Shown here one piece after another: positions 7,946-15,891 of a stretch of DNA of 33,039 bases. The DNA is from Lachnospiraceae bacterium. Its GTDB lineage: Bacteria; Bacillota; Clostridia; Lachnospirales; Lachnospiraceae. The notes below the pieces were generated by a model. It did no database searches and was not told where the DNA came from. It saw only the letters and a list, made by a program, of their open reading frames with translations. The stretch lies in assembly GCA_017521605.1 (NCBI GenBank), contig JAFXCD010000010.1, positions 1 through 33,039 of the forward strand, read 5' to 3'. Every line of letters starts with the position of its first letter. Position 1 is the first letter of the stretch. The translations under genes and the position numbers were made by a program.

Positions 7946-8467
7946 ATGAAGAAAATATATTTTTCTAATGGGATCCTGAACTACTATGGAAATCCGGCAG
8001 GGTATCTGACCGATGGAAAGGTGGTGCTGGATTCCATTTTTAATAAAAAGGCGATCATTGACTATCTGTCTGAGAAAGAACTGGCAGTGGAAATACGGTC
8101 TGGGGTATATGACCGTCTGTCAGATGGTGGAGGGATGGATTTTGCAGGGGAAGAAACTAGGGGAAGGAGGATACGAATCTATCAATTAAAACAGGACAGT
8201 CCCATTCTGATGCGGTTTGTCAGTCTTGCAGAAAGAAAAAGAAGAGGCTTTGCTCAGCCGCAGAAGCAGGAATATGTTCTTGTTTATGAGGGAGAGGTGG
8301 AGGATTTCCAGCTGGAAAAGGTCTGGGAAAAATTTGGCAGGAAGGTTCCGGATGATTTTAGGGGACATGCCCTGTCCATTTCGGATGTGATGGAATTTTC
8401 AGATGGGGAGGCAAGCCTCTTTTTCTATGTAGAGCCGAAAGGCTTTGCAAACATTGAATTTCAGTAA
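7946..8467 (+). CDS. YodL-domain protein
   Basis: 173 residues. The C-terminal 60 residues (VPDDFRGHALSISDVMEF, then LFFYVEPKGFANI) match the YodL domain as I know it (Asp-x-x-Gly-His-Ser/Ala-Leu-Ser-x-Ser-Asp-Val). This domain recurs in accessory proteins of Clostridia mobile elements and its biochemical role is unknown to me. The N-terminal part (IYFSNGILNYYGNPAGYL) looks like a separate small beta domain. There is no signal peptide. The gene follows a 46-base gap after the AbrB pair, with AAAGAGGGCAGT as a weak ribosome site. Confidence 0.8.
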   Translation: MKKIYFSNGILNYYGNPAGYLTDGKVVLDSIFNKKAIIDYLSEKELAVEIRSGVYDRLSDGGGMDFAGEETRGRRIRIYQLKQDSPILMRFVSLAERKRRGFAQPQKQEYVLVYEGEVEDFQLEKVWEKFGRKVPDDFRGHALSISDVMEFSDGEASLFFYVEPKGFANIEFQ

Positions 8468-8492
8468 GAGCCGAAAGGCGGAAAGGAAGAAC

Positions 8493-8903
8493 ATGGCAGA
8501 AAAAGTAAACAGTAATGGAAAACAGAAAGCACAGGGAGAGGTGCAGCCACAGCAGACAAAACAGTCACAGCCCCTTGATTTTGAGGTGCGCATTCAGTCT
8601 ATCAAACCGAATGAAACTATCAAAGGTACCGTGAGCATTAACATCAACGGTGCATTTGCCATCAGAGGAGTGAAAATCGTTGAGGGAAGCAGTGGTCTGT
8701 TTGTATCCATGCCAAGCTACAAGGTGGGAAGTGAGTATAGGGATATCTGTTTTCCTATTACACCTGAATGCAGGAAACAGTTAAATGATGCGGTCATTGG
8801 TGCCTATGAGCAGGCACTTATGCAGAGCCAGAACAGTATGGCAAAGCATCATGAAATGAAACAGGCACCGGATGGTCAGGCAATGGATACCACTGGTATG
8901 TAA
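8493..8903 (+). CDS. SpoVG-like protein 1
   Basis: Start at 8493 after AAAGGAAGAAC; the frame is open further back to 8445 but only through the YodL gene. After a Gln-rich leader (residues 1-30) comes a SpoVG-like core: DFEVRIQSIK, GTVSININGAFAIRGVKIVE, SSGLFVSMPSYK, YRDICFPITPECRKQLNDAV. SpoVG proteins are small nucleic-acid-binding regulators in Firmicutes. The family's usual length is about 85-100 residues; here 136 because of both extensions. The C-terminus ends QAMDTTGM, a variant of the Met-rich tail seen on other genes. It directly precedes the pilin-like gene and has a paralogue on its other side. Confidence 0.8.
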   Translation: MAEKVNSNGKQKAQGEVQPQQTKQSQPLDFEVRIQSIKPNETIKGTVSININGAFAIRGVKIVEGSSGLFVSMPSYKVGSEYRDICFPITPECRKQLNDAVIGAYEQALMQSQNSMAKHHEMKQAPDGQAMDTTGM

Positions 8904-8945
8904 GGAAAAAAGACAATAAAAAGTGATGATATGGAGGAAAAATCA

Positions 8946-9176
8946 ATGAGAAAAATAATGAATAAGGTAGCAGAAAGCATGAAGGCAACCGCAGGGAAAG
9001 CAGTACATCTGTTAAAGGATAAAAAAGGAGAGAACTACGTGGATTCCGCAGTGAAGATTTTGATTGCGGTAGTGATTGGAGCTCTTCTGTTGGCTGGCTT
9101 GTATGCCCTTTTCAATGATGTGGTAATGCCTACCCTGACTACCAAGATTCAGACAATGTTTAACTATGCGGGCTAA
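8946..9176 (+). CDS. Flp/Tad pilin-like protein (DUF6133-like)
   Basis: ATG at 8946 is preferred because the in-frame ATG at 8931 overlaps the GGAGGAAA ribosome site. The 76-residue product has a basic amphipathic leader ending in DKKG, then ENYVDSAVKILIAVVIGALLL, a single membrane helix and a short tail. This is type IV prepilin architecture: leader, Gly before the cut, an acidic residue at +5 (Asp here, Glu in most pilins) and a hydrophobic stalk. The A24 peptidase encoded 424 bases downstream is the likely processing enzyme. It is probably the major fibre subunit. I associate it from memory with DUF6133, known mainly from conjugative elements. Confidence 0.75.
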   Translation: MRKIMNKVAESMKATAGKAVHLLKDKKGENYVDSAVKILIAVVIGALLLAGLYALFNDVVMPTLTTKIQTMFNYAG

Positions 9177-9203
9177 AATTAAAAATGATCGGAGGAAATT
9201 CAT

Positions 9204-9596
9204 ATGCCAAGAAATGCAGCAACACAGGTAACAGAAGAAAATAATCAGACCATGGAACAGCAAGTTCCTTTTGAGGTAACCATCAAAGAACATAATCCGG
9301 AAAGGGGTGTACTTGCCACTGCCGATGTAATGGTGGCAGGGGTTATGACCATCCGCAATGTAAAGATCAAGGAGGATGACTATGGCATTACAGTGACCAT
9401 GCCTCGTACCAAGATGCCACACACAGACGAGTATAAGGATTCTGTATATTTTGCAGACAAGAACATGAAACAATTGTTTGACCAGACTGTGGAGAATGCC
9501 TACCAGCAGAGTATGCTTGCACCGGTACTCGATCAGGAAGAAATGGAAGAGGATATGGATCCGGAAGAAGAAGCTGGCTTGAGCATGGAAATGTAG
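9204..9596 (+). CDS. SpoVG-like protein 2 with acidic Met-rich tail
   Basis: 130 residues. The core resembles the paralogue at 8493: FEVTIKEHNPERGVLATADV, VAGVMTIRNVKIKED, YGITVTMPRTK, DSVYFADKNMKQLFDQTVENAY. After residue 110 the chain becomes strongly acidic (EEMEEDMDPEEEAG) and ends LSMEM, matching the tail type found on several unrelated proteins of this element. It is probably a nucleic-acid-binding regulator. The two SpoVG-like genes flank the pilin-like gene, and the prepilin peptidase begins 3 bases after this stop. Confidence 0.75.
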   Translation: MPRNAATQVTEENNQTMEQQVPFEVTIKEHNPERGVLATADVMVAGVMTIRNVKIKEDDYGITVTMPRTKMPHTDEYKDSVYFADKNMKQLFDQTVENAYQQSMLAPVLDQEEMEEDMDPEEEAGLSMEM

Positions 9597-9599
9597 GAG

Positions 9600-10022
9600 A
9601 TGGAAGGAATAATAAGACCGGTCTTGTTTTTTTGGGTTCTGTCTTTGGCGGCAGTATCTGACTTAAGAACAAGGAACATTCCGGATTGGATGCCCCTTAT
9701 GATTGCAGGTATAAGTTTGATTTCCCCGCAACCAGTGTATCTGACCGGTCTGCTTGCAGCTTTGCCCCTGTTGATAACAGGGGTAACTGCAGGTGGCATC
9801 GGTGGGGGAGATATCAAGCTGGCAGGTGCCTGTGGACTGGTGCTTGGATTTGAAAGAACCCTTGCCGGCCTTATCATGGCCCTGTGTCTTTTGTTACTGT
9901 ACCATGGAATCGGCCAGTGCATAAGAAAAATCAGAAAAGAAAAGTGTGAAGCAGGAAAGGAACAGGCATACCCGTTGGTTCCTTTCTTACTGCTGGGGAT
10001 GCTTTTGGGCATCCGGATATAA
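9600..10022 (+). CDS. A24 prepilin peptidase, TadV/CpaA type
   Basis: 140 residues with several hydrophobic membrane segments. Both catalytic aspartates of the family are present: Asp21 in SDLRTRNIPD and Asp71 in GGGDIKLAG (the GxGD signature). It lacks the N-terminal methylase domain, as is normal for TadV/CpaA. It should cleave the leader of the pilin-like proteins at 8946, 14838 and perhaps 15239 on the cytoplasmic face of the membrane. It begins 3 bases after the preceding stop and in the same frame, with AGGAG touching the ATG, so translation by re-initiation is likely; an internal start is possible but would remove little. Confidence 0.92.
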   Translation: MEGIIRPVLFFWVLSLAAVSDLRTRNIPDWMPLMIAGISLISPQPVYLTGLLAALPLLITGVTAGGIGGGDIKLAGACGLVLGFERTLAGLIMALCLLLLYHGIGQCIRKIRKEKCEAGKEQAYPLVPFLLLGMLLGIRI

Positions 10023-10049
10023 GATGATTGATAAGGAGGAAATCACAGA

Positions 10050-10835
10050 ATGAAAGTGTTTAAGAACAGGACGATGCTTGGGATCTTCTGCATTGCAGTA
10101 TCCCTAGTCATCTGCTTTGTTATTACCCCTCTTGTGAATGCAGGATTATCGAAGAAAACTACCATAGTCCGTTTTACCAGGCAGGTCCATGCAGGGGAAG
10201 AGATCACAAAGGATATGGTGGATGAGGTGGAAGTAGGTAACCATAACCTGCCCCCAAATGTGATAAGAAACATTGCAGAGGTGGAAGGAAAATATCTGAA
10301 GGCAGATGTGTATCCGGGGGATTATATCCTGACAGATAAGATCTCATCAGAACCTGCCGCAGAGAACAGATACCTTTACAGCTTAAATGGAGAAAAGCAG
10401 GCCATGTCCATTACCATCAATACCTTTGCGGAAGGGTTATCCGGCAAATTGAAGAGTGGAGATATTGTCTCTGTTATTGCACCGGATTATCTGGGCAGCG
10501 GAGAAACCATTATCCCGGCAGAACTTAAATATGTGGAAGTCATTGCAGTGACTGCCAAGTCCGGCAATGATGCCAACACCGGGGAAAAGCTGACAGAGGA
10601 GAAAGAAAAGGAGCTGCCCTCTACGGTGACCATGCTGGTAAAACCGGAGCAGAGTAAACTCCTGGCCAGACTGGAAGCGGAGGGAGAGATCCATTTGTCT
10701 TTGGTGTTTCGGGGAGAGGCAGAGAAAGCTTCGGAATTTATCAAAGCACAGGACCAGGTGTTGGAGGAATTGAAAGCCATGGAAGAGGCATCCATAGAAG
10801 AAAATGCAGAAACTGAGACAGATGGGGAGGAATAG
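10050..10835 (+). CDS. cpaB: CpaB/RcpC-like Flp pilus assembly protein (SAF domain)
   Basis: 261 residues. One N-terminal membrane helix (about 9-32) is followed by an SAF domain (VRFTRQVHAGEEITKDMVDEVEV, then KADVYPGDYILTDKI). After this comes the CpaB domain with KLKSGDIVSVIAP and a beta-rich section ending in TVTMLVKPEQSKLLARLEAEGEIHLSLV. In Tad systems CpaB sits outside the membrane and supports the fibre or secretin. A Gram-positive host lacks the secretin, so here it probably bridges membrane and wall. The C-terminus is acidic. It is next to the peptidase and ATPase genes, in the usual Tad order. Confidence 0.88.
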   Translation: MKVFKNRTMLGIFCIAVSLVICFVITPLVNAGLSKKTTIVRFTRQVHAGEEITKDMVDEVEVGNHNLPPNVIRNIAEVEGKYLKADVYPGDYILTDKISSEPAAENRYLYSLNGEKQAMSITINTFAEGLSGKLKSGDIVSVIAPDYLGSGETIIPAELKYVEVIAVTAKSGNDANTGEKLTEEKEKELPSTVTMLVKPEQSKLLARLEAEGEIHLSLVFRGEAEKASEFIKAQDQVLEELKAMEEASIEENAETETDGEE

Positions 10836-10838
10836 CAG

Positions 10839-11645
10839 GTGAATTTTAAACAGAACTCTCTGTTTACGAGAAAGAACGGATTCCAGGAGGAGGCAACGGA
10901 GGAACAGGGTGGTGTGCTTGCCGTATGGGGAAGTCCCTCTTCCGGCAAGACAACGGTTTCTGTCAAGCTGGCAGAGCATCTGGCCAGAAAGAAGAAAAAT
11001 GTACTATTGATCTTTGCAGACATGACCACGCCGCCCCTGCCATGTATCTGTGCATCCGGAGATCTGGAAGGAGAAAGATCCCTGGGGAGCATTCTTGCAG
11101 CAACCCATGTGACAGAAAATCTGATCCGGAAGAACTGTATGTTTTATAAAAAGAATGATTACCTGGGCTTGATCGGGATGTTAAAAGGGGAGAATGTGTT
11201 CACCTATCCATCCTATGACCAGACACAGGCAGTGGAGCTGATCGAACAGGCAAGACAGGTGGCACCTTTTGTGATCATTGACTGCACCAGCACCATTGCA
11301 TCGGATGTGCTTTCAGCGGTAGCTCTGATGGAGGCAGATACGGTACTGCGACTGGTAAACTGTGATTTAAAGTCCATCAGCTACCTGTCTTCACAGTTGC
11401 CCCTGCTTCGTGACCATAAATGGGATGCAGATAAACAGCTCAAGGTGGCATCCAATGTAAAACCCCAGGAGGCAGACTGCCACATGGAACAGGTGCTTGG
11501 TTCGGTTTCCTTTCAGATCCCCCACAGCAGGGAAGTGGAAACCCAGTATCTGGAAGGAAATATGTTAGAGGAGCTGGGACTGAAAGAAAGCAGGGCGTTC
11601 CGCAAAGAGATCGAAAAGATCTGTAAGGAGGTGTTCGGCACATGA
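10839..11645 (+). CDS. CpaE/TadZ-like P-loop ATPase
   Basis: 268 residues starting at GTG 10839 (GGGGAGG eight bases upstream). It has a Walker A of the deviant MinD/ParA kind (WGSPSSGKTTVS, about 30-41), a switch-like FADMTT, and a Walker B-like FVIIDCTSTIASD. It lacks the N-terminal receiver domain of classical CpaE. TadZ/CpaE proteins place the Tad machine in the cell, usually at the pole. The last two codons overlap the CpaF start as ATGA, which indicates translational coupling. Confidence 0.85.
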   Translation: MNFKQNSLFTRKNGFQEEATEEQGGVLAVWGSPSSGKTTVSVKLAEHLARKKKNVLLIFADMTTPPLPCICASGDLEGERSLGSILAATHVTENLIRKNCMFYKKNDYLGLIGMLKGENVFTYPSYDQTQAVELIEQARQVAPFVIIDCTSTIASDVLSAVALMEADTVLRLVNCDLKSISYLSSQLPLLRDHKWDADKQLKVASNVKPQEADCHMEQVLGSVSFQIPHSREVETQYLEGNMLEELGLKESRAFRKEIEKICKEVFGT

Positions 11646-12991
11646 TGGGAAACAACCAGAGTTTATTTTTTGCACCGGAGGATAAGACAAGAGTATTTTC
11701 CGATGTGCTAAAGGAAGTGCAGGAGTATATCTCCGGCAAATATTCCACACTGATGGTGGAGGGTGGAAATGAAGAGGTAAAACAGCAGGTCAAGCGATAC
11801 ATATCCAAGTACATCGCAGACTACCGTATTACCGTAAAAGGAAAGACAAGGGAAGAACTGGTAAATGACCTTTATACGGAAATGGCGGAGTTTTCCTTTC
11901 TGACAAAATATATTTTCGGTACCGGCATTGAAGAGATTGATATCAACTCCTGGAAGGATATCGAAGTGCAGTACAGCGATGGGAGATGCGAAAAGCTGGA
12001 GGAACATTTTGAGTCCCCGGACCATGCCATCAACGTGATCCGCCGCATGCTTCATGTGTCCGGCATGGTGCTTGATAATGCATCCCCGGCAGTATTAGGG
12101 CATCTTAGCAAAAATATCCGTATTGCGGTGTTAAAGACACCTCTTGTGGATGAGGATGTGGGGATCGCAGCTTCCATCCGAATCGTTAATCCACAGAGCA
12201 TGAAGAAAAGTGATTTTGTGGATGGAGGAACCGCTACAGAGGAAATGCTGGATTTTCTGGCAGAATGTCTGCGGTATGGGATCAGTATCTGTGTGGCCGG
12301 TGCCACCAGCTCCGGTAAGACCACACTGGCAGGGTGGCTTTTAACTACCATTCCCGATAACAAGCGTATTTTTACCATTGAAAACGGAAGCAGGGAGCTG
12401 GCACTGGTCCGGGAAAAGGATGGAAAGGTAACAAACAGTGTGATCCATACCCTGACCAGATTTAGTGAAAACGAGAAGCAGAACATCGATCAGGATATGC
12501 TTCTGGATATGGCACTGCGTTTTAATCCGGAGATCATCTGTGTGGGAGAGATGAGAAGCTCGGAAGCCTATACCGCACAGGAGTCAGCAAGAACCGGGCA
12601 TACGGTGTTAACGACCATTCACAGTAACAGCTGTGAATCCACGTACAGCCGAATGAGAACCCTGTGCAAGAGAAAGTACGACATGGACGATGGGGTATTA
12701 ATGGATCTGGTGACGGAAGCCTTTCCCATCGTAGTGTTTGCCAAGCAACTGGAGAACAAAAAAAGAAGACTGATGGAGATCATGGAGTGTGAGATCACAC
12801 CCGATGGAAAGAGGCATTTTAATTCGCTGTTCCGTTATGAGATCACGGAGAACCGCATGGAAGGGGACCGTTTTATCATTAACGGGATCCACAAAAAGGT
12901 GTGCAACATTTCAGAGAGCTTACAGAAGAGGCTTTTGGAAAACGGGATGCCGTTGGATGTTTTGGAGAAGTTTCAGAAGGGAGGTGCGTAA
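11642..12991 (+). CDS. cpaF: CpaF/TadA secretion ATPase
   Basis: 449 residues, normal for the family. The N-terminal domain (1-150) precedes a RecA-like core with Walker A VAGATSSGKTTLAGW (about 218-232), an Asp box region near FTIENGSRELALV, Walker B EIICVGEMRSSEAY and a His box HTVLTTIHSNSC. It is a hexameric ATPase on the inner face that powers Tad pilus assembly, and in this family sometimes retraction. It is also a distant relative of VirB11, so in this element it might serve the T4SS too; no separate VirB11 is seen. It is coupled to CpaE upstream. Confidence 0.95.
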   Translation: MMGNNQSLFFAPEDKTRVFSDVLKEVQEYISGKYSTLMVEGGNEEVKQQVKRYISKYIADYRITVKGKTREELVNDLYTEMAEFSFLTKYIFGTGIEEIDINSWKDIEVQYSDGRCEKLEEHFESPDHAINVIRRMLHVSGMVLDNASPAVLGHLSKNIRIAVLKTPLVDEDVGIAASIRIVNPQSMKKSDFVDGGTATEEMLDFLAECLRYGISICVAGATSSGKTTLAGWLLTTIPDNKRIFTIENGSRELALVREKDGKVTNSVIHTLTRFSENEKQNIDQDMLLDMALRFNPEIICVGEMRSSEAYTAQESARTGHTVLTTIHSNSCESTYSRMRTLCKRKYDMDDGVLMDLVTEAFPIVVFAKQLENKKRRLMEIMECEITPDGKRHFNSLFRYEITENRMEGDRFIINGIHKKVCNISESLQKRLLENGMPLDVLEKFQKGGA

Positions 12992-12993
12992 GT

Positions 12994-13923
12994 ATGCTGA
13001 CAATACAGGTCACAGCCTGCATAGGGCTGATCACAGGATGGTTTCTGCTGTTTGGGATTTCTCTTACGGATTTTAGTGGCGGGATCTTTCAAAAGCTCCT
13101 TTCCGGGCCAAGGGGGCTTAGGGAAGAGATTCTGGAACAAACCCAGAGAAAGAAAAAGTCATATTTACGAAGAGAAGTGGAAGAGATACAGAGTATCTTA
13201 AAGGCTACGGACAGGGAAAATACATTCCCGCTTTTATGTACTCTCTCCCTGCTTTTCTTTGCAGCCGGAGCAGCCGGGGCAGCCATGATAGGAAATGTGT
13301 TTCTGATACCCGTTGCTGCAGCGGGATTATTATTTGTGCCTTTCTGGTACATCCGGCTGACGGCATCCCATTTTAAAAAGGATGTGTCTGCAGAACTGGA
13401 AACGGCATTATCTATCATTACCACCGCCTATTTAAGAACGGAGGATATCCTGACCTCCGTGGAAGAAAATCTGGAATACTTAAATTCGCCGATAAAGGGT
13501 ATCTTCCAGGACTTTGTGTCCAGAATACGTCTGATTGATCCGGATTTGGAGGCTGCTTTGGAGGAACTTCGCACGAGGATTGCAGATGATGTGTTTCATG
13601 AATGGGTGGATGCCCTGAAAGCATGCCTCTATGACAGGTCTTTAAAGACAACGCTGACCCCCATTGTGGCGAAGCTGTCGGATATGCGTATTGTGAATGC
13701 AGAACTGGAATATATGGTCATGGAGCCGAGGAAGGAATTTATTACCATGGCAATGCTGGTAGTGGGGAACATTCCCTTGTTATATTTCTTAAACCGGGAC
13801 TGGTACCATACCCTGATGCACACGGTAGCAGGGCAGCTTATGTTAAGCATTGCAGGAATTGTGATCTTTGTATCCACAGCCCATGTAATTAAATTAACAA
13901 AACCCATAGAGTACAGATCGTAA
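12994..13923 (+). CDS. tadB: TadB-like inner-membrane platform protein
   Basis: The start at 12994 is set by GAAGGGAGGTGCGTAAGT; the frame is open further upstream, inside cpaF. The 309-residue product has membrane segments at the N-terminus (ACIGLITGWFLLFGISL), in the middle (FPLLCTLSLLFFAAGAAGAA and VFLIPVAAAGLLFVP) and at the C-terminus, with a helical cytoplasmic domain of the T2SSF fold between. TadB and TadC together form the platform on which the pilus is built. The gene follows cpaF by 2 bases, and tadC follows directly, as in standard tad loci. Confidence 0.87.
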   Translation: MLTIQVTACIGLITGWFLLFGISLTDFSGGIFQKLLSGPRGLREEILEQTQRKKKSYLRREVEEIQSILKATDRENTFPLLCTLSLLFFAAGAAGAAMIGNVFLIPVAAAGLLFVPFWYIRLTASHFKKDVSAELETALSIITTAYLRTEDILTSVEENLEYLNSPIKGIFQDFVSRIRLIDPDLEAALEELRTRIADDVFHEWVDALKACLYDRSLKTTLTPIVAKLSDMRIVNAELEYMVMEPRKEFITMAMLVVGNIPLLYFLNRDWYHTLMHTVAGQLMLSIAGIVIFVSTAHVIKLTKPIEYRS

Positions 13924-13935
13924 AGGAGGAAGACA

Positions 13936-14808
13936 ATGAAACTGATAGTATTTTGTGTGTTTCTTTTTCTTGCATCCGGTCTCTTCCTGCTGCTTTCCGG
14001 TCTTTTACATCTGCCTACTTTAAAGACCAACAGAGTGATGATGGACCGGGGAAAGGATGGAAAACCGTTATCCAGAACTTTGGATGCTTTTTACATGGAT
14101 ACAGCCGTGAAGATGGCAGGGTACATCCGTATCAATGCCCATAAAAAAAGCAGAATGGAAAATGTGCTTCGGGCATCGGGGCTGGAGATGACACCGGAAG
14201 TCTATACTGCGTATGCCTATGTAAAAGCCGGAAGTGTTTTTTTACTGCTCATACCGGCTCTCTATCTGTTTCCGCTGGCAGCTTTATTTGTGATTCTTTT
14301 GGGGATCATGGTGTACTTTAAGGAAATCCGAAAAGCGGATGAGATGTTAAAGGAAAAAAGGGAGAAGATTGAAGGGGAATTATACCGTTTTGTATCCACC
14401 ATCACACAGGAGCTGAAAAACAGCAGGGATGTGCTTTCCATGTTGGAGCATTACAAGGAGAATGCCGGGGCAGATTTTAGAAGGGAGCTGGATATTGTGT
14501 GTGCGGATATGCGTTCCAGCAGCTACGAAGCAGCATTAACCCGTTTTGAGGCAAGACTGAATTCCCCTCAGTTATCAGATGTGGTCAGGGGACTTATTGG
14601 TGTGTTAAGGGGCGATGACGGATCCATCTATTTTCAGATGTTAAGCCATGACTTTAAGCAGGCGGAGCTTCAGAGGTTGAAAGCAAAAGCAGCCAAAATA
14701 CCTCCCAAGATCCGAGTATATTCCTTTGCCATGCTGATGTGTTTTCTAGCAACTTACTTTGTCATCATCATTTATGAGATTATCAAGTCCATGGAAACAT
14801 TGTTTTAA
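13936..14808 (+). CDS. tadC: TadC-like inner-membrane platform protein
   Basis: 290 residues. It has an N-terminal membrane helix (FCVFLFLASGLFLLLSGLL), a helix pair in the centre (VFLLLIPALYLFPLAALFVILL) and one at the C-terminus (FAMLMCFLATYFVIIIYEI). The T2SSF-type cytoplasmic helical bundle includes LYRFVSTITQELKNSRDV. It is the expected partner of the TadB-like protein 12 bases upstream. The ribosome site AAAGGAGGAAG is strong. A TadC identity rests on gene order plus topology, since TadB and TadC are paralogues. Confidence 0.87.
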   Translation: MKLIVFCVFLFLASGLFLLLSGLLHLPTLKTNRVMMDRGKDGKPLSRTLDAFYMDTAVKMAGYIRINAHKKSRMENVLRASGLEMTPEVYTAYAYVKAGSVFLLLIPALYLFPLAALFVILLGIMVYFKEIRKADEMLKEKREKIEGELYRFVSTITQELKNSRDVLSMLEHYKENAGADFRRELDIVCADMRSSSYEAALTRFEARLNSPQLSDVVRGLIGVLRGDDGSIYFQMLSHDFKQAELQRLKAKAAKIPPKIRVYSFAMLMCFLATYFVIIIYEIIKSMETLF

Positions 14809-14837
14809 AAGTCAATGACAGAGAGAAAGGAAACAGA

Positions 14838-15242
14838 ATGAAGAGTATAAGAAAGATCCTGCGTGATAAGAGGGGAGAGGGCTATATGGATGTGGCAGTC
14901 ATGGTGTTATGTGTCATGATGGTCATTGCTCTTGGGGTAAGGCTGTTTCCCATTTTTATCACTAAAATGCAGGTGGATAATTTCGCAGATGAGCTGGTAA
15001 GGGAGGCGGAGATCAGCGGAAGGGTAGGAAGTGAAACGGCTGGCAGACAGAGGGTTTTGGAAGAAAAGACAGGGATCCATCCGTCTGTGCATTGGTCGAA
15101 AACCGGGAAACTGCAGTTAAATGAAGAGGTAACCGTAACGGTTACGGTTCAGGAAAATCTGGGGCTGTTTGGAAATTTTGGCTCCTTTCCCATCACTATC
15201 CGGGCAAGAGCTTCCGGAAAGAGTGAGGTGTACTGGAAATGA
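14838..15242 (+). CDS. DUF4320-like pseudopilin
   Basis: 134 residues. A short basic leader (KSIRKILRDKRG) is followed by EGYMDVAVMVLCVMMVIALGV, again with Asp at +5 after the Gly, then one membrane helix and an extracellular domain (FADELVREAEISGR, then VTVTVTVQENLGLFGNFGSF). This layout matches a TadE-like minor pilin and the DUF4320 family known from conjugative elements. It shares the leader pattern with the major pilin-like gene at 8946, so the same peptidase probably processes both. It overlaps the next gene by 4 bases (ATGA). Confidence 0.82.
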   Translation: MKSIRKILRDKRGEGYMDVAVMVLCVMMVIALGVRLFPIFITKMQVDNFADELVREAEISGRVGSETAGRQRVLEEKTGIHPSVHWSKTGKLQLNEEVTVTVTVQENLGLFGNFGSFPITIRARASGKSEVYWK

Positions 15243-15787
15243 AGAAGTTTGTGAAAAAGACCATGGCTTTGCTAAGAAACAGAAAAGGCAATATGATGCC
15301 CATGATAGTGGCAGTCACTCTTGGCATGCTTTTCATCATTCTCGGAATTTCGGAGTACATGCGTCTGATGATCACTGCTGCAGGGGTAAAGGATGCCATG
15401 GAGTCTGCTATTATATCCACAGTGAATGATAATTATAATGAGGTTTACCACAGTGTAAGGGAAGGATATGCCGCTGGCTATGAACCATATGGGGAATCTT
15501 TTGTGTCTTCCGTGGATTACGGGGATATTTACAGCAGGCTGTGTTTTTTACTGGGACTGGAGGAAGAAGGAGAGGGCTATGTGCGGATGGGAAATGGCGG
15601 AGAGACAGAGTACCGCTTAAGCGGACTTTCCGTATCCATACCAAACACAGCCCTTGGCGGAGGCGGCGGTGCCTATTATGCAGATGCCTCCATTCAGCTG
15701 GAGGTGCCGGTACGGTTTGCGGGAACCCTGATCACGGATATGTCAATAATCATAAAAAACAGGGCAGTGTACCGGGAGAGATTTTAG
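15239..15787 (+). CDS. TadE/TadG-like pseudopilin
   Basis: 182 residues. The basic leader KKFVKKTMALLRNRKG precedes NMMPMIVAVTLGMLFIILGI, one membrane helix, and an outside domain of about 145 residues with a Gly-rich turn (LGGGGGAYY) and beta strands (ASIQLEVPVRFAGTLITDM). The topology fits TadE/TadG minor pilins. The +5 residue is Met rather than an acidic residue, so processing by the peptidase is uncertain. The gene is coupled to the DUF4320-like gene and ends the Tad block; a hairpin flanked by direct repeats follows. Confidence 0.8.
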   Translation: MKKFVKKTMALLRNRKGNMMPMIVAVTLGMLFIILGISEYMRLMITAAGVKDAMESAIISTVNDNYNEVYHSVREGYAAGYEPYGESFVSSVDYGDIYSRLCFLLGLEEEGEGYVRMGNGGETEYRLSGLSVSIPNTALGGGGGAYYADASIQLEVPVRFAGTLITDMSIIIKNRAVYRERF

Positions 15788-15857
15788 TAGGTTGTCACAG
15801 ACTTTGGGGAAAGAAAGATATATCAATAGACTTCCCAAAAGTTCTGTGGTAGGTTGT
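15787..15857 (+). repeat. Hairpin flanked by 9-bp direct repeats, MITE-like
   Basis: A long imperfect inverted repeat (CACAGACTTTGGGGA from 15796, TCCCAAAAGTTCTGTG to 15848, about 14 pairs with two one-base bulges) is bounded by two copies of GTAGGTTGT, 15787-15795 and 15849-15857. Terminal inverted repeats inside an exact direct repeat are the layout of a very small insertion with target duplication. There is no U-tract, so it is not a standard terminator. It may separate the Tad mRNA from the T4SS mRNA by processing. Confidence 0.55.
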
Positions 15858-15891
15858 GGTTGAAAGATAGAAAATCACAGGAGGTAGCACA

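Noticed and set aside
10487-11092. A 201-codon minus-strand frame
   Set aside because: It lies opposite cpaB and cpaE, which have clear domains; its sequence is Ser-rich and without known motifs.
12789-13076. A 95-codon frame across the cpaF/tadB junction
   Set aside because: It overlaps both genes in another frame, has Arg/Trp-rich shadow composition and no ribosome site.
15541-15852. A 103-codon plus-strand frame overlapping the TadE-like gene
   Set aside because: Unlike the methylase overprint, it has Arg/Gly/Cys-rich composition, no recognisable family and runs through the hairpin repeat.
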